Assembly: GCA_934654755.1 (NCBI GenBank)
Contig: CAKUGQ010000013.1
Location: 5,712-69,711 of the forward strand
Length of the DNA: 64,000 nucleotides
Reading direction: 5' to 3'
From: an uncultured Oscillospiraceae bacterium
GTDB taxonomy: Bacteria; Bacillota; Clostridia; Oscillospirales; Oscillospiraceae
Below, piece after piece: positions 1 through 7,292 of the stretch (position 1 is its first letter; the number at the start of each line of letters is the position of its first letter). The notes beneath the pieces were generated by a model. It had not been told where the DNA came from. It did not search any database and was given only the letters and a program-made list of their open reading frames with translations. The position numbers and the translations under genes are program-made.

Positions 1-182
1 CCTGTCTCAACTCCTCACGCAAACGCCGTATTGCGCTCGGCTGCGGTCAGAAGGTCGAGGACATCAACCGGCTGCTCCGGCAGTTCGAACAGATGCAGCA
101 GATGATGAAACAGCTCAACGGTAAGAAAAAGAACAAGCTTTTCGGCAAGGGCGGGTTGCCCGGCGGCTTCCCCGGCCTGTGA
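1..182 (+). CDS. ffh: Signal recognition particle protein Ffh, C-terminal end (partial)
   Basis: Only the last ~59 codons lie in the window; the 5' part is upstream of base 1. The translated tail is basic and Met/Gln-rich (FEQMQQMMKQL, then GKKKNKLFGKG, then a Gly/Pro/Leu end). This is the typical end of the Ffh M domain, which binds SRP RNA and signal peptides. The reading frame runs from base 3 to the TGA at 180-182. It sits directly before rpsP and khpA, the usual Firmicutes order ffh-rpsP-khpA, which supports the call. The GTPase domain cannot be seen. Confidence 0.85.
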   Translation, partial: CLNSSRKRRIALGCGQKVEDINRLLRQFEQMQQMMKQLNGKKKNKLFGKGGLPGGFPGL

Positions 183-251
183 TTTGAAATCGATGGGAAA
201 AGACCCATAGATCATAACGACATTTTTATTTTAACTGGAGGAAATACCCCA

Positions 252-491
252 ATGGTCAAGATCAGACTCAGAAGAATGGGTGCGAAGAAGGCCCCTTACT
301 ACCGTATCGTTGTCGCCGATTCCCGCAGCCCCCGCGATGGACGCTGCATCGAAGAGATCGGAACCTACGATCCGCTGACCAGCCCGGCTACCGTTACCGT
401 GGATGCCGAGAAGGCTCAGGCGTGGATCAAGAACGGCGCTCAGCCCACCGATACCGTCAAGGCGCTGCTCAAAAAGGCGAATGTCCTTTGA
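252..491 (+). CDS. rpsP: 30S ribosomal protein S16
   Basis: Seventy-nine residues, the usual bacterial S16 length. It begins [20 protein letters not shown] and contains the conserved [12 protein letters not shown] segment and an E-x-G-x-Y-D-P motif, all diagnostic of S16, a 30S assembly protein. A ribosome site (TGGAGGAAAT) lies just upstream of the ATG. It lies 69 nt after ffh and 17 nt before khpA and is almost certainly cotranscribed with them. Confidence 0.98.
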   Translation: MVKIRLRRMGAKKAPYYRIVVADSRSPRDGRCIEEIGTYDPLTSPATVTVDAEKAQAWIKNGAQPTDTVKALLKKANVL

Positions 492-508
492 GCGAGAGGA
501 GCCTACCG

Positions 509-739
509 ATGCAGGAACTCCTACTCTACGTGGCGAAGAACCTTGTCAGCCAGCCTGATGCTGTGACGGTTGCGCAGAGGGAAGACGGCGACGGCATTGT
601 TCTGGAGCTGCGCGTTGCCCCGGAGGATATGGGCAAGGTCATCGGCAAACAGGGCAGAATTGCCAAAGAGATCCGTACCGTCATCAAGGCCGCTGCACAG
701 CGTGACGGCAAGCGTGTCACCGTTGATATTCTCGACTGA
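509..739 (+). CDS. khpA: KH-domain RNA-binding protein KhpA (YlqC family)
   Basis: Seventy-six residues, a single KH domain with the GxxG loop as GKQG in VIGKQGRIAKEIR, followed by an Ala-rich helix and a terminal beta strand (RVTVDIL). KhpA is a small RNA chaperone that pairs with KhpB in Gram-positives and affects cell elongation and division. The start at 509 was chosen because GAGAGGAG lies just upstream; a longer in-frame reading back to 422 would overlap rpsP. The position right after rpsP is the standard Firmicutes context. A terminator follows directly. Confidence 0.95.
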   Translation: MQELLLYVAKNLVSQPDAVTVAQREDGDGIVLELRVAPEDMGKVIGKQGRIAKEIRTVIKAAAQRDGKRVTVDILD

Positions 740-744
740 CATTG

Positions 745-783
745 AAAAAATCGCCTGCCGGCAGCCCCCGGCGGGCGATTTTT
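745..783 (+). terminator. Rho-independent terminator after khpA
   Basis: GC-rich inverted repeat (AAATCGCCTGCCGG pairing with CCGGCGGGCGATTT, one wobble) ending in a T run. It closes the ffh-rpsP-khpA unit, so rimM/trmD further on must have another promoter. Confidence 0.85.
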
Positions 784-830
784 GTCAGTAATTGCTACAA
801 TCTTTTAACCGAATTGTCACCGAACTGCGG

Positions 831-859
831 TTGACTTTGCCTGCGGGGGGAAATATAAT
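831..859 (+). promoter_or_regulatory. Sigma-A promoter for the small membrane protein and PPTase
   Basis: TTGACT, 17-nt spacer, TATAAT. The -10 box overlaps an in-frame ATG at 858, so that ATG cannot be the translation start; transcription should begin near 866. Confidence 0.75.
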
Positions 860-881
860 GAAACCAAAGGACGTGAGATCT

Positions 882-1064
882 ATGCGGAAGACCGGGCTCG
901 GTACTGCTCGTATGGTGTTCGGTGCGCTTGCGGCAACGGTTGCCTTAGTGCTGTTTGTGTGCAGCGTATTCGTTGCGCCGCGCTTTGACTTCGGAATGGC
1001 GCTGTTGGCGCTGCTTTGCCTGTGCGGCGGCGCGCTGCTGCTTGCGCCGCTGTTTGCACAATGA
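882..1064 (+). CDS. Small two-helix membrane protein of unknown function
   Basis: Sixty residues. After a short basic start (MRKTGLG) there are two hydrophobic helices, about residues 11-31 and 38-58, separated by a few polar residues, so it should be a hairpin inner-membrane protein. I recognise no family. The ATG at 882 is preferred over the in-frame ATG at 858 because the latter lies inside the TATAAT box at 854-859; AAAGGA at 866-871 gives 882 a good ribosome site. Its TGA overlaps the ATG of the next gene (ATGA), implying translational coupling to the phosphopantetheinyl transferase. Confidence 0.6.
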   Translation: MRKTGLGTARMVFGALAATVALVLFVCSVFVAPRFDFGMALLALLCLCGGALLLAPLFAQ

Positions 1065-1675
1065 CGCTGCGCGTACTTGATCTGCGGCAGCTTGAGCCGC
1101 TGCAAACGGAGCGGCTGCTTTCAAACTTTGATGATGCGCTGCGTACACATATCGGTGCCATGCGCTGCAGCGACGACCGTCTGCGAAGTATTGCTGCCTA
1201 TGCGCTGGCGCAGCAAATGCTTGCCGAGGCCGGGGTAAAGCAGCCGATTCCGTTTTCGTTTGAACCGAACGGCAAACCCTATGTCGGCGGCGGCCCTTTC
1301 TTCAGTCTTTCACACTCCGGCGATTTTGTGGCCTGCGCCATGGCAGAGCGCCCGGTCGGAGTGGACATTGAGACGTTTCGCCCGTTGCGTGCGCAGCTCG
1401 CCTGCCGCGTCTGCTGCGAGGAGGAGGCGGGATATGTCTTTCCCGACGGAGACTTTGATGTGCGGCGCTTTCTGAGACTCTGGACGGCGAAGGAGGCCGT
1501 GTTGAAATGCACGGGAGAGGGGATTCGGGGCGACCTGCGCAGTGTGCAGGTCATGTCACAGGGAATGCTGCGCTGCTGCGGTTTTTCACTTGAAAGTCGC
1601 TCGCAGCGGGAATATGTGCTCTGTACGGCCGTTGCGGAAAGAAACCTGAAACCTTTTTTTGTTTCGGCCGTCTGA
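1061..1675 (+). CDS. 4'-phosphopantetheinyl transferase (Sfp/AcpT superfamily)
   Basis: 204 residues from the coupled ATG at 1061. It carries the two signature motifs: GVDIE at 100-104 and WTAKEAVLK at 141-149 (W-x-x-KEA), with the SLSHSGD segment at ~82-88 that contacts CoA. Such enzymes move the phosphopantetheine arm from CoA to a Ser of acyl or peptidyl carrier proteins. The length fits the Sfp type better than the short AcpS type. No carrier protein or synthase is nearby, so the target (fatty acid ACP or a specialised carrier) is open. In-frame codons upstream of 1061 overlap the previous gene and lack a ribosome site. Confidence 0.88.
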   Translation: MTLRVLDLRQLEPLQTERLLSNFDDALRTHIGAMRCSDDRLRSIAAYALAQQMLAEAGVKQPIPFSFEPNGKPYVGGGPFFSLSHSGDFVACAMAERPVGVDIETFRPLRAQLACRVCCEEEAGYVFPDGDFDVRRFLRLWTAKEAVLKCTGEGIRGDLRSVQVMSQGMLRCCGFSLESRSQREYVLCTAVAERNLKPFFVSAV

Positions 1676-1724
1676 TATAGGTAAGGTAGAAGGAAATGCT
1701 TGTCACAGAAAAAGAGGTGTTTTT

Positions 1725-3278
1725 ATGAACGACGAGAAGAACCGCAGTCAAATGCCTGAATGGGAGCGGGAATGGGACGTTGAGCAGATTCTCCGCGAGA
1801 GCCGTGAAACGCCCGCAGAAGACCCGCAGCCGCCGCAGCGCGAAATGCCGCGGAAATCGCAGCCAGTGCGTCCTGCTCAGAACAGAAAAAAGAAGAAAAA
1901 GGGCGGTGCAGGCCGCTATCTGCCGTTTGCTGCCACTCTGGTCATGCTGGTTGTTTGTGTTGCCGGTTTGGCCGTGCTTGCGATTCATGCATTTTCGCCC
2001 GGTACGCCGGCAACGACCCGTCCGACCGGCGGCGACGAGCCTGTACCTACGCCCCCGCCCACGGAGGATGTCAATCTCAAGGCGCAGGAGCTGATCGCGG
2101 AGGCCGACCTCCTTGCCGTCGGCTACGACTACGATGCTGCCGTTGCTAAGCTTGCCGAGTACGGTTCCGACTGGCAGACCAATGATCTGCTTGTCGCCGC
2201 CAGGGAGCGGCTGGAAAAGGAGCGTAATAAGCTTGTCCGCTGGGCAGACACCACACAGATTACGCATATTTTCTTCCACAGCCTGATCGTGGACACCGAC
2301 CGCAGCTTCGATGGCGACTACAGCTCCACGGGCTACAACCAGTATATGGCAACTGTTTCGGAATTTGAAAAAATCCTGCAATCGCTCTACGACCGCGGCT
2401 TCGTGCTTGTCCGGATCCACGATATTGCCAAGCTGACGACCAATGCCGACGGCGAGGAGGTCTATGCACAGGGCGATATTTATCTGCCGCCCGGAAAGAC
2501 GCCGATCATCATCTCGCAGGATGATGTCAACTACTACGAATACATGATCGACGGCGACGGAGACGGGCAGGCTGACGCGCGCGGCGACGGCTTTGCAAAT
2601 AAAATCGTGATCGGGCAGGATGGCAAGCTCACCTGCGAGTATGTTACGGCGGGCGGGCAGACGGTCTACGGTGACTATGATCTGGTGCCGATCCTTGAGC
2701 GCTTTATTCAGCAGCATCCGGATTTTTCCTATCGCGGTGCCCGCGCCATCATTGCCGTAACGGGTTATGAAGGCGTATTCGGCTACCGCACGCATCCGAA
2801 GTATAAGGAGACGCTCGGACAGGAACGCTATGAGCAGGAGGTCGAGCAAGCCAGGCGCGTTGCGCAGCAGCTTCGCGACGAGGGCTGGGAAATTGCCAGC
2901 CACAGCTTCGGCCATCCGGCTTACGGAAACCTCTCCGAAGGCGCCGTAAAGACTGACATTCAGAAGTGGGAGGATCAGGTGCAGCCCATCGTCGGTGACA
3001 GCGATATTTTCGTTTATCCCTACGGCAGCGACATTGCCGGTGTGGGCAGATATCAGGGCGAGAAGTTTGACGCGCTCTATGCAGCGGGCTATCGCTTCTT
3101 CTGCAACGTCGATTCGACGAAATACTGGGTACAGATCCGCGACAAATACGTCCGCCAGGGCCGTCGGAATATCGACGGCTACCGGATGTGGTGGGATCCG
3201 GATATGCTGGACGATCTGTTCATCGTGGAGGATGTCTTTGATAAGGCCCGTCCGACTCCTGTACCCTCGGTGGTGTAG
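1725..3278 (+). CDS. Membrane-anchored NodB-type polysaccharide deacetylase family protein
   Basis: 517 residues. The N terminus is acidic then Pro/Arg/Lys-rich and cytoplasmic, followed by one transmembrane helix at about 65-87 and a Thr/Pro linker. The extracytoplasmic C-terminal half has NodB-like landmarks: a D-D pair in ISQDDVNYYE, SHSFGHPAYG (H-x3-H, metal-binding motif 2) and FVYPYGSD (motif 3). Motif 1 is divergent (QDD rather than TFDDG), so activity on peptidoglycan or another glycan is inferred. The ATG at 1725 follows AAAGAGGTG. It stands alone after the transferase and ends before a bidirectional terminator. Confidence 0.75.
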   Translation: MNDEKNRSQMPEWEREWDVEQILRESRETPAEDPQPPQREMPRKSQPVRPAQNRKKKKKGGAGRYLPFAATLVMLVVCVAGLAVLAIHAFSPGTPATTRPTGGDEPVPTPPPTEDVNLKAQELIAEADLLAVGYDYDAAVAKLAEYGSDWQTNDLLVAARERLEKERNKLVRWADTTQITHIFFHSLIVDTDRSFDGDYSSTGYNQYMATVSEFEKILQSLYDRGFVLVRIHDIAKLTTNADGEEVYAQGDIYLPPGKTPIIISQDDVNYYEYMIDGDGDGQADARGDGFANKIVIGQDGKLTCEYVTAGGQTVYGDYDLVPILERFIQQHPDFSYRGARAIIAVTGYEGVFGYRTHPKYKETLGQERYEQEVEQARRVAQQLRDEGWEIASHSFGHPAYGNLSEGAVKTDIQKWEDQVQPIVGDSDIFVYPYGSDIAGVGRYQGEKFDALYAAGYRFFCNVDSTKYWVQIRDKYVRQGRRNIDGYRMWWDPDMLDDLFIVEDVFDKARPTPVPSVV

Positions 3279-3336
3279 GCGGTATTCCGACCGCTTGCCG
3301 GGGGCGCGCGGCCGTGCTGCCGCAATGCCATAGAAC

Positions 3337-3372
3337 AAAAAAGCGTGCCTGCCGCAGGCAGGCACGCTTTTT
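3337..3372 (+). terminator. Bidirectional terminator between convergent genes
   Basis: Perfect 11-bp stem GCGTGCCTGCC/GGCAGGCACGC with a 3-nt loop, flanked by A and T runs, so it can act on both strands. It lies between the deacetylase (+) and the XRE gene (-). Confidence 0.9.
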
Positions 3373-3380
3373 ATGCACTT

Positions 3381-3674
3381 TTAGAGAACAAGGCGGGTAC
3401 CGACAACCTTGGAGGTCGCGGCGAGGCGCTCAATGTCGTGCCCCTTGGGCTCGAGTGCGCCGTAAGCGTTGAGCACAAGCAGGATCGCAAGATAGGTGTC
3501 CCAGCCGAGCGGCGCGGCGCCGCGCTCGATCTCGGAGATCTTCTGGCGGCTCTTACCGATGGCAGCGGCGAGGTCGCCCTGAGACATACGAGCCTTTTTG
3601 CGATAAAGCGAAAGCTCTTTTGCCATGGAGTTGACGAGTTCCTTCTGTTGTTCGGTCTGTACGAATTGCGGCAT
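3381..3674 (-). CDS. XRE-family helix-turn-helix regulator
   Basis: 97 residues from the ATG at 3674. The central region MSQGDLAAAIGKSRQKISEI is a classic XRE/Cro HTH, followed by ERG and a partly hydrophobic C-terminal tail (LAILLVLNAYGAL). It is a small single-domain DNA-binding protein; target and ligand are unknown. Reading further upstream in frame to 3821 passes through the predicted promoter, so the shorter form was chosen although its ribosome site is weak. The gene is convergent with the deacetylase and downstream of the DUF4430 gene on the same strand. Confidence 0.8.
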   Translation of the reverse strand: MPQFVQTEQQKELVNSMAKELSLYRKKARMSQGDLAAAIGKSRQKISEIERGAAPLGWDTYLAILLVLNAYGALEPKGHDIERLAATSKVVGTRLVL

Positions 3675-3768
3675 TGTGATCCCAGCTTTCTGAAAAAATA
3701 TACAGGTGTATGAATTCCGATTGAAAGGTGTAGTATACTTTCCTTCACGGAGACATTTCCTATTGCTA

Positions 3769-3797
3769 AGTATAGCGTCTTTTTTTGAGTTTGTAAA
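3769..3797 (-). promoter_or_regulatory. Sigma-A promoter for the XRE gene
   Basis: On the minus strand TTTACA, 17-nt spacer, TATACT. It predicts a leader of roughly 90 nt before the ATG at 3674. Confidence 0.6.
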
Positions 3798-3890
3798 TAC
3801 CTTTTTTGCATTTTTTCTCAAAAATATGCAAAAAATTTTTGTCTTTTTGAACTCAGCAGAATGAATCAGAAATGGGTGTCACTTAAAAAG

Positions 3891-4262
3891 TCACATTCCT
3901 CGTTTAAAAACGGCCTCATAGCGGTCGCCGTCGGCGATTTTCTGCTGTTCGAGTCCAACCGTCAGGTCAACGCCGGCCTTTGAAAAGCACCACCATGCCT
4001 CGCCGTCGCTCCAATCTGCCTTTTCGCCGTCCACCACATCATAAACGCCGTCCTTTTTGGCGCGTTCTTCCACGAGCTTCTGCTCAATGAGTGCGTCGGC
4101 AAGGTTATCGGCGGTTGTGGTGAACTGGAATTCCTTTGCGCTTCCGTCGGCATGGGTGACGCGCAGATAGAGCTTCTTCGGCGTGGCATCGTTCTGTGCA
4201 CAGGCAGTGAAAACTGCCAGCACCGTCAGGATGGCCAGCAAGAGTGCAAATACTCGTTTCAT
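3891..4262 (-). CDS. DUF4430-type lipoprotein
   Basis: 123 residues. A lipoprotein signal peptide (MKRVFALLLAILTVLAVFTAC) has a lipobox with the lipidated Cys at 21. The mature part has the DUF4430 layout: beta-rich KLYLRVTHADGS, a region with repeated ADNLADAL, WSDGEAWWCFSKAG, and a final DGDRYEAVF. DUF4430 domains resemble the beta domain of transcobalamin-type proteins and often lie beside ECF-type transporter genes. It is the last gene of the nicotinate phosphoribosyltransferase operon, 26 nt after the membrane protein. A substrate-binding role at the cell surface is inference from context. Confidence 0.75.
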   Translation of the reverse strand: MKRVFALLLAILTVLAVFTACAQNDATPKKLYLRVTHADGSAKEFQFTTTADNLADALIEQKLVEERAKKDGVYDVVDGEKADWSDGEAWWCFSKAGVDLTVGLEQQKIADGDRYEAVFKRGM

Positions 4263-4288
4263 GGTGTTTCCTCCGTGTTTTGATAGTT

Positions 4289-4819
4289 TTACAGTTTCAG
4301 CTTCGGGCGGATGCGGACATGGTAAAAAACTTCCAGTCGCGCCAGAAGCAGGTCATAGATTGCAAAGCAGACGTTTGCCAGCACGGCCAGCGCAAGGAAC
4401 ATCCACCGTTCCGCCGCGGCAAAATCGTCGGCGACCGTTCCGATGCGGAACACGAAGATCATCAGACCGTAAGCCGCAGCGACGGCGGTGTTGAGATAGA
4501 TCAGCTTGACGCACCACCGCAGCACCGCGGCGCGGATGCGGTCGAAATAGCGACGCAGGATGGGATAGTAGCCGAAGAAAACAAACAGAATGGCCGCTTC
4601 CTTCTCCGGCGCGAGCAGGATTCCGAGAATTGCGACGGACGCATACCATAAAAAACCCCATTTTGTGCCGCATTCGATATAGACCGGCAGAAGCGTCAGC
4701 GAAGCCAGCACCGGCAGTGCCAGTGCCGCCAGCGGGATCACGCCGCCGAGAAACAACAGCGCGACTGCCAGTGCTGCCAGCACGCCGCTCAGAGCGAGCG
4801 CCTTTGTGCGTCGTTTCAC
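4289..4819 (-). CDS. Multi-pass membrane protein, candidate ECF transporter S-component-like
   Basis: 176 residues with about five hydrophobic helices; it opens basic (MKRRTKALALSGVLAALAV) as many ECF substrate-binding S components do, and ends in a charged, basic tail. The start is GTG: its GTGA overlaps the stop of the upstream phosphoribosyltransferase gene, so the two are translationally coupled. No ATPase or EcfT gene is nearby; a group II ECF system shares those from elsewhere. A niacin-related substrate is suggested by the neighbour only. It could instead be an uncharacterised membrane protein; I am sure only of the topology and coupling. Confidence 0.6.
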   Translation of the reverse strand: MKRRTKALALSGVLAALAVALLFLGGVIPLAALALPVLASLTLLPVYIECGTKWGFLWYASVAILGILLAPEKEAAILFVFFGYYPILRRYFDRIRAAVLRWCVKLIYLNTAVAAAYGLMIFVFRIGTVADDFAAAERWMFLALAVLANVCFAIYDLLLARLEVFYHVRIRPKLKL

Positions 4820-6279
4820 TTGTCCTGCCCCCCGGCGTTTCGGCAGAGCAGGGCGTACTTGATATCCCAGAGCTTCTGGGACAGGTCAACATAGTAGCCG
4901 TGAGGGTTGTCGAAGCGTTTGACCTCGTCCCACAGCGCGTCTACCTGTTCGGCGCAGTAGCGGCGGATTTCCTCAAGCGTAGGCAGCGTATAGACCTGTC
5001 TGCCGCCGAGGAAAATCGGTACCTGAAGCTCGCGCGCGGTAAAATTATAGACCGTCTTGCGCTTCCAGGTTGCCTCGGGGTCAAAAATGGTCAGATCCTT
5101 GGAATCGTCCACCGTTTCGTCGTAAACGCACAGATAGTCTGCAATGGCTTTCCCGGTATCATTGCCGTAGAAGCGGTAGAGCTTCTTGAAATGCGGGTTG
5201 GTGATCTTTCCGGTATTTTCGGAGATTTTGATTTTCGGCTCGACGGTGCCGTCCGGACGCTCCACAGCCACGAGCTTATATACGCCGCCGAATACCGGCT
5301 CGGAGCGGGCGGTGATGAGCCGCTCACCGACGCCGAACAGGTCGATCTGCGCACCCTGCGCCAGAATGTCCTGAATGATGTATTCGTCGAGCGAGTTGGA
5401 TACGGAGATCTTGCAGTCCGTCCAGCCGGCCTCGTCGAGCATTTTGCGCGCGCGCCTGGTCAGGTAGGTCATGTCGCCGGAGTCCAGACGGATGCCGCAC
5501 TTTGTGATTCCCAGAGGCTTGAGGACCTCGTTAAAGGCGCGAATGGCGTTTGGTACACCGCTCTTGAGCGTGTTGTAGGTGTCAACAAGCAGTGTGGCGT
5601 TTGAAGGGTAGAGTCTGCAGTAGGTTTTGAAGGCTTCCAGCTCGCTGTCAAACATCTGTACCCAGGAATGCGCCATTGTGCCGCCGGCGGGAACGCCGTA
5701 GAGCTGGTCGGAGATGGTGCAGGCCGTGCCTGCACAGCCGCCGATGTAAGCCGCGCGTGCGCCCAGAATGGCGCCCTGCGCACCCTGCGCTCTGCGTGAG
5801 CCGAACTCCAGAACGGTCCGACCCTGCGCTGCGCGTACAACGCGGTTGGCCTTCGTGGCAATCAGGCTCTGGTGGTTAAGCACGAGTAAAACATACGTTT
5901 CAACGAGCTGCGCTTCGATCGCAGGTGCGCGAACGGTCAGGATCGGTTCCTTCGGGAAGATGGGCGTGCCCTCCGGGACGGCATAAATGTCGCCTGTGAA
6001 GCGGAAAGTGCGAAGATAGGTGAGAAAGTCCTCGCCGAAGCAGCCGCGGCCGCGCAGATACTCGATATCGGCCTCGGAAAAATGCAGATCGCGGATATAT
6101 TCGACCACCTGCTCCAGGCCTGCGGCAATGGCAAAGCCGCCGCCGTCAGGAATGTTGCGGTAGAACACGTCAAAGTAGCAGATCTGCTTGTCCTTACCGC
6201 AATGAAAATAACCGTTGCCCATGGTCAGCTCGTAAAAATCGCAGAGCATGGTCATGTTGAGCTCATCGTAAGTGTTCAT
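4816..6279 (-). CDS. pncB: Nicotinate phosphoribosyltransferase
   Basis: 487 residues. It joins nicotinate and PRPP with ATP hydrolysis to give nicotinate mononucleotide, the entry step of NAD salvage. Visible family landmarks: LCDFYELTMGNGYF near the N terminus, EFGSRRAQG (substrate pocket), GGTMAHSWVQMF (with the His that is phosphorylated in this family), LLVDTYNTLKSG, GIRLDSGDMTYL and the glycine-rich FGVGERL. Start at 6279 follows GAGGTGCGT; in-frame codons further up lie in the promoter. First gene of a three-gene minus-strand operon with the membrane protein and DUF4430 lipoprotein. Confidence 0.95.
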   Translation of the reverse strand: MNTYDELNMTMLCDFYELTMGNGYFHCGKDKQICYFDVFYRNIPDGGGFAIAAGLEQVVEYIRDLHFSEADIEYLRGRGCFGEDFLTYLRTFRFTGDIYAVPEGTPIFPKEPILTVRAPAIEAQLVETYVLLVLNHQSLIATKANRVVRAAQGRTVLEFGSRRAQGAQGAILGARAAYIGGCAGTACTISDQLYGVPAGGTMAHSWVQMFDSELEAFKTYCRLYPSNATLLVDTYNTLKSGVPNAIRAFNEVLKPLGITKCGIRLDSGDMTYLTRRARKMLDEAGWTDCKISVSNSLDEYIIQDILAQGAQIDLFGVGERLITARSEPVFGGVYKLVAVERPDGTVEPKIKISENTGKITNPHFKKLYRFYGNDTGKAIADYLCVYDETVDDSKDLTIFDPEATWKRKTVYNFTARELQVPIFLGGRQVYTLPTLEEIRRYCAEQVDALWDEVKRFDNPHGYYVDLSQKLWDIKYALLCRNAGGQDK

Positions 6280-6307
6280 TACGCACCTCGCAAAGAATGA
6301 TACCACC

Positions 6308-6336
6308 ATTATACTATCTTCATTCATCAAGTGCAA
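6308..6336 (-). promoter_or_regulatory. Sigma-A promoter for the pncB operon
   Basis: Minus strand TTGCAC, 17-nt spacer, TATAAT, giving a leader of ~20 nt to the ATG at 6279. Divergent from the promoter at 6348-6376. Confidence 0.8.
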
Positions 6337-6347
6337 CCTTATTTTTC

Positions 6348-6376
6348 TTGACCATGGGAGAGAAATTTGCTATGAT
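6348..6376 (+). promoter_or_regulatory. Sigma-A promoter for the thioesterase-rimM-trmD operon
   Basis: TTGACC, 17-nt spacer, TATGAT, about 30 nt before the thioesterase ATG. No other promoter is evident before the phosphatase at 9.4 kb, so it probably drives the whole run. Confidence 0.8.
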
Positions 6377-6406
6377 AGATACATCGAACCGAAAGGAGCG
6401 TTTTTC

Positions 6407-6790
6407 ATGATCGAGATCGGAATTCAGGGACATGCCGAGTCCCTTGTCGAAAAAGAGGATACCGCGCAGGCCGTCGGGTCGGGTGACCTTCTGGTCTACG
6501 CGACTCCGTGCATGGTTGCACTGATGGAGGGCGCGGCCTGCGAATCCGTCGCGCCGTATCTGGCCGAGGGCGAAAGCTCCGTTGGCGTATCGCTTCAGCT
6601 CACCCATTCCGCAGCCACGCCCGTTGGGATGCAGGTGCGCGCCGAGTCCACGCTTGTCGCCGCAGAGGGCCGTAAGCTCCGCTTTGAGATTGTTGCATAT
6701 GACGAGACCGGTGAAATCGGCCGCGCAACGCATGAGCGGGTCATTATCAAGTCCGAACGCTTCCTGGAGAAAGCTTATGACAAGCTCTGA
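6407..6790 (+). CDS. Hotdog-fold acyl-CoA thioesterase, FlK-like
   Basis: 127 residues, single hotdog domain. Residues matching the Thr-Glu-His catalytic set of the fluoroacetyl-CoA thioesterase FlK are visible: T33 in ATPCM, E41 in MEGAA and H67 in LTHSAATPVG. The family hydrolyses short acyl-CoAs; the natural substrate in anaerobes is unknown and fluoroacetyl-CoA is unlikely. The ATG at 6407 has GAAAGGAG at good spacing. The 3' end overlaps rimM by 14 nt, so this gene heads the rimM-trmD operon. Confidence 0.8.
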   Translation: MIEIGIQGHAESLVEKEDTAQAVGSGDLLVYATPCMVALMEGAACESVAPYLAEGESSVGVSLQLTHSAATPVGMQVRAESTLVAAEGRKLRFEIVAYDETGEIGRATHERVIIKSERFLEKAYDKL

Positions 6791-7292
6791 GCTGCCGCGC
6801 ACGCTGTTGGAAGCGGGCGAGATCGTGGCAAGCCATGGTATCCACGGCGAAGTAAAGATTTTGCCGTGGGCGGACGGACCGGAGTTTCTTCTGGATTTTG
6901 AAGAGTTTTTCATTGACGGACGGGCCTACGCGGTTGAGGCCGCGCGTGTTCATAAAACCTGTGTACTGGCCAAGCTCAGAGGGATCGACACACCGGAGGC
7001 CGTCCTGCCGCTGCGCGGGCGAAAGGTGTGCATTGACCGCAGCAGGGCGCAGCTTCCCGAGGGGCGTGTGTTTATCGCCGACCTGCTCGGCTGCCGCGTA
7101 CTCGACGAAACGCGCGGCGAGCTGGGTACTGTCGTCGATGTTCTGTGCCTGCCTGCGAGCGAGGTTTACGTCGTGAAGGGCGAAAAAAGCTACCTGATCC
7201 CCTCCGTGAAGCAGTTTGTAAAGGAAATCGATATTGCTGCACGCACCGTGCGCGTCAGTGTGATCGAAGGGATGGAAACCGATGCGTATTGA
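6777..7292 (+). CDS. rimM: Ribosome maturation factor RimM
   Basis: 171 residues. Starts with the RimM signature LEAGEIVASHGIHGEVKILP (residues ~9-28), then an N-terminal beta-barrel and a PRC-barrel-like C-terminal half (EVYVVKGEKSYLIPSVKQFV). RimM binds S19 and helps 30S head maturation. The ATG at 6777 lies inside the end of the thioesterase gene (14-nt overlap) and the end overlaps trmD by 11 nt, so all three are coupled. Confidence 0.95.
   Translation: MTSSELPRTLLEAGEIVASHGIHGEVKILPWADGPEFLLDFEEFFIDGRAYAVEAARVHKTCVLAKLRGIDTPEAVLPLRGRKVCIDRSRAQLPEGRVFIADLLGCRVLDETRGELGTVVDVLCLPASEVYVVKGEKSYLIPSVKQFVKEIDIAARTVRVSVIEGMETDAY

Noticed and set aside
785..881. Possible start of the small membrane protein at 792 or 858
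   Set aside because: 792 is upstream of the promoter and 858 overlaps the TATAAT box.
1551..3365. 604-codon minus-strand frame opposite the deacetylase
   Set aside because: Shadow caused by high GC; no recognisable protein and the plus-strand gene has clear motifs and a ribosome site.
4630..5604. 324-codon plus-strand frame opposite pncB
   Set aside because: No motif or ribosome site; opposite strand is a canonical nicotinate phosphoribosyltransferase.
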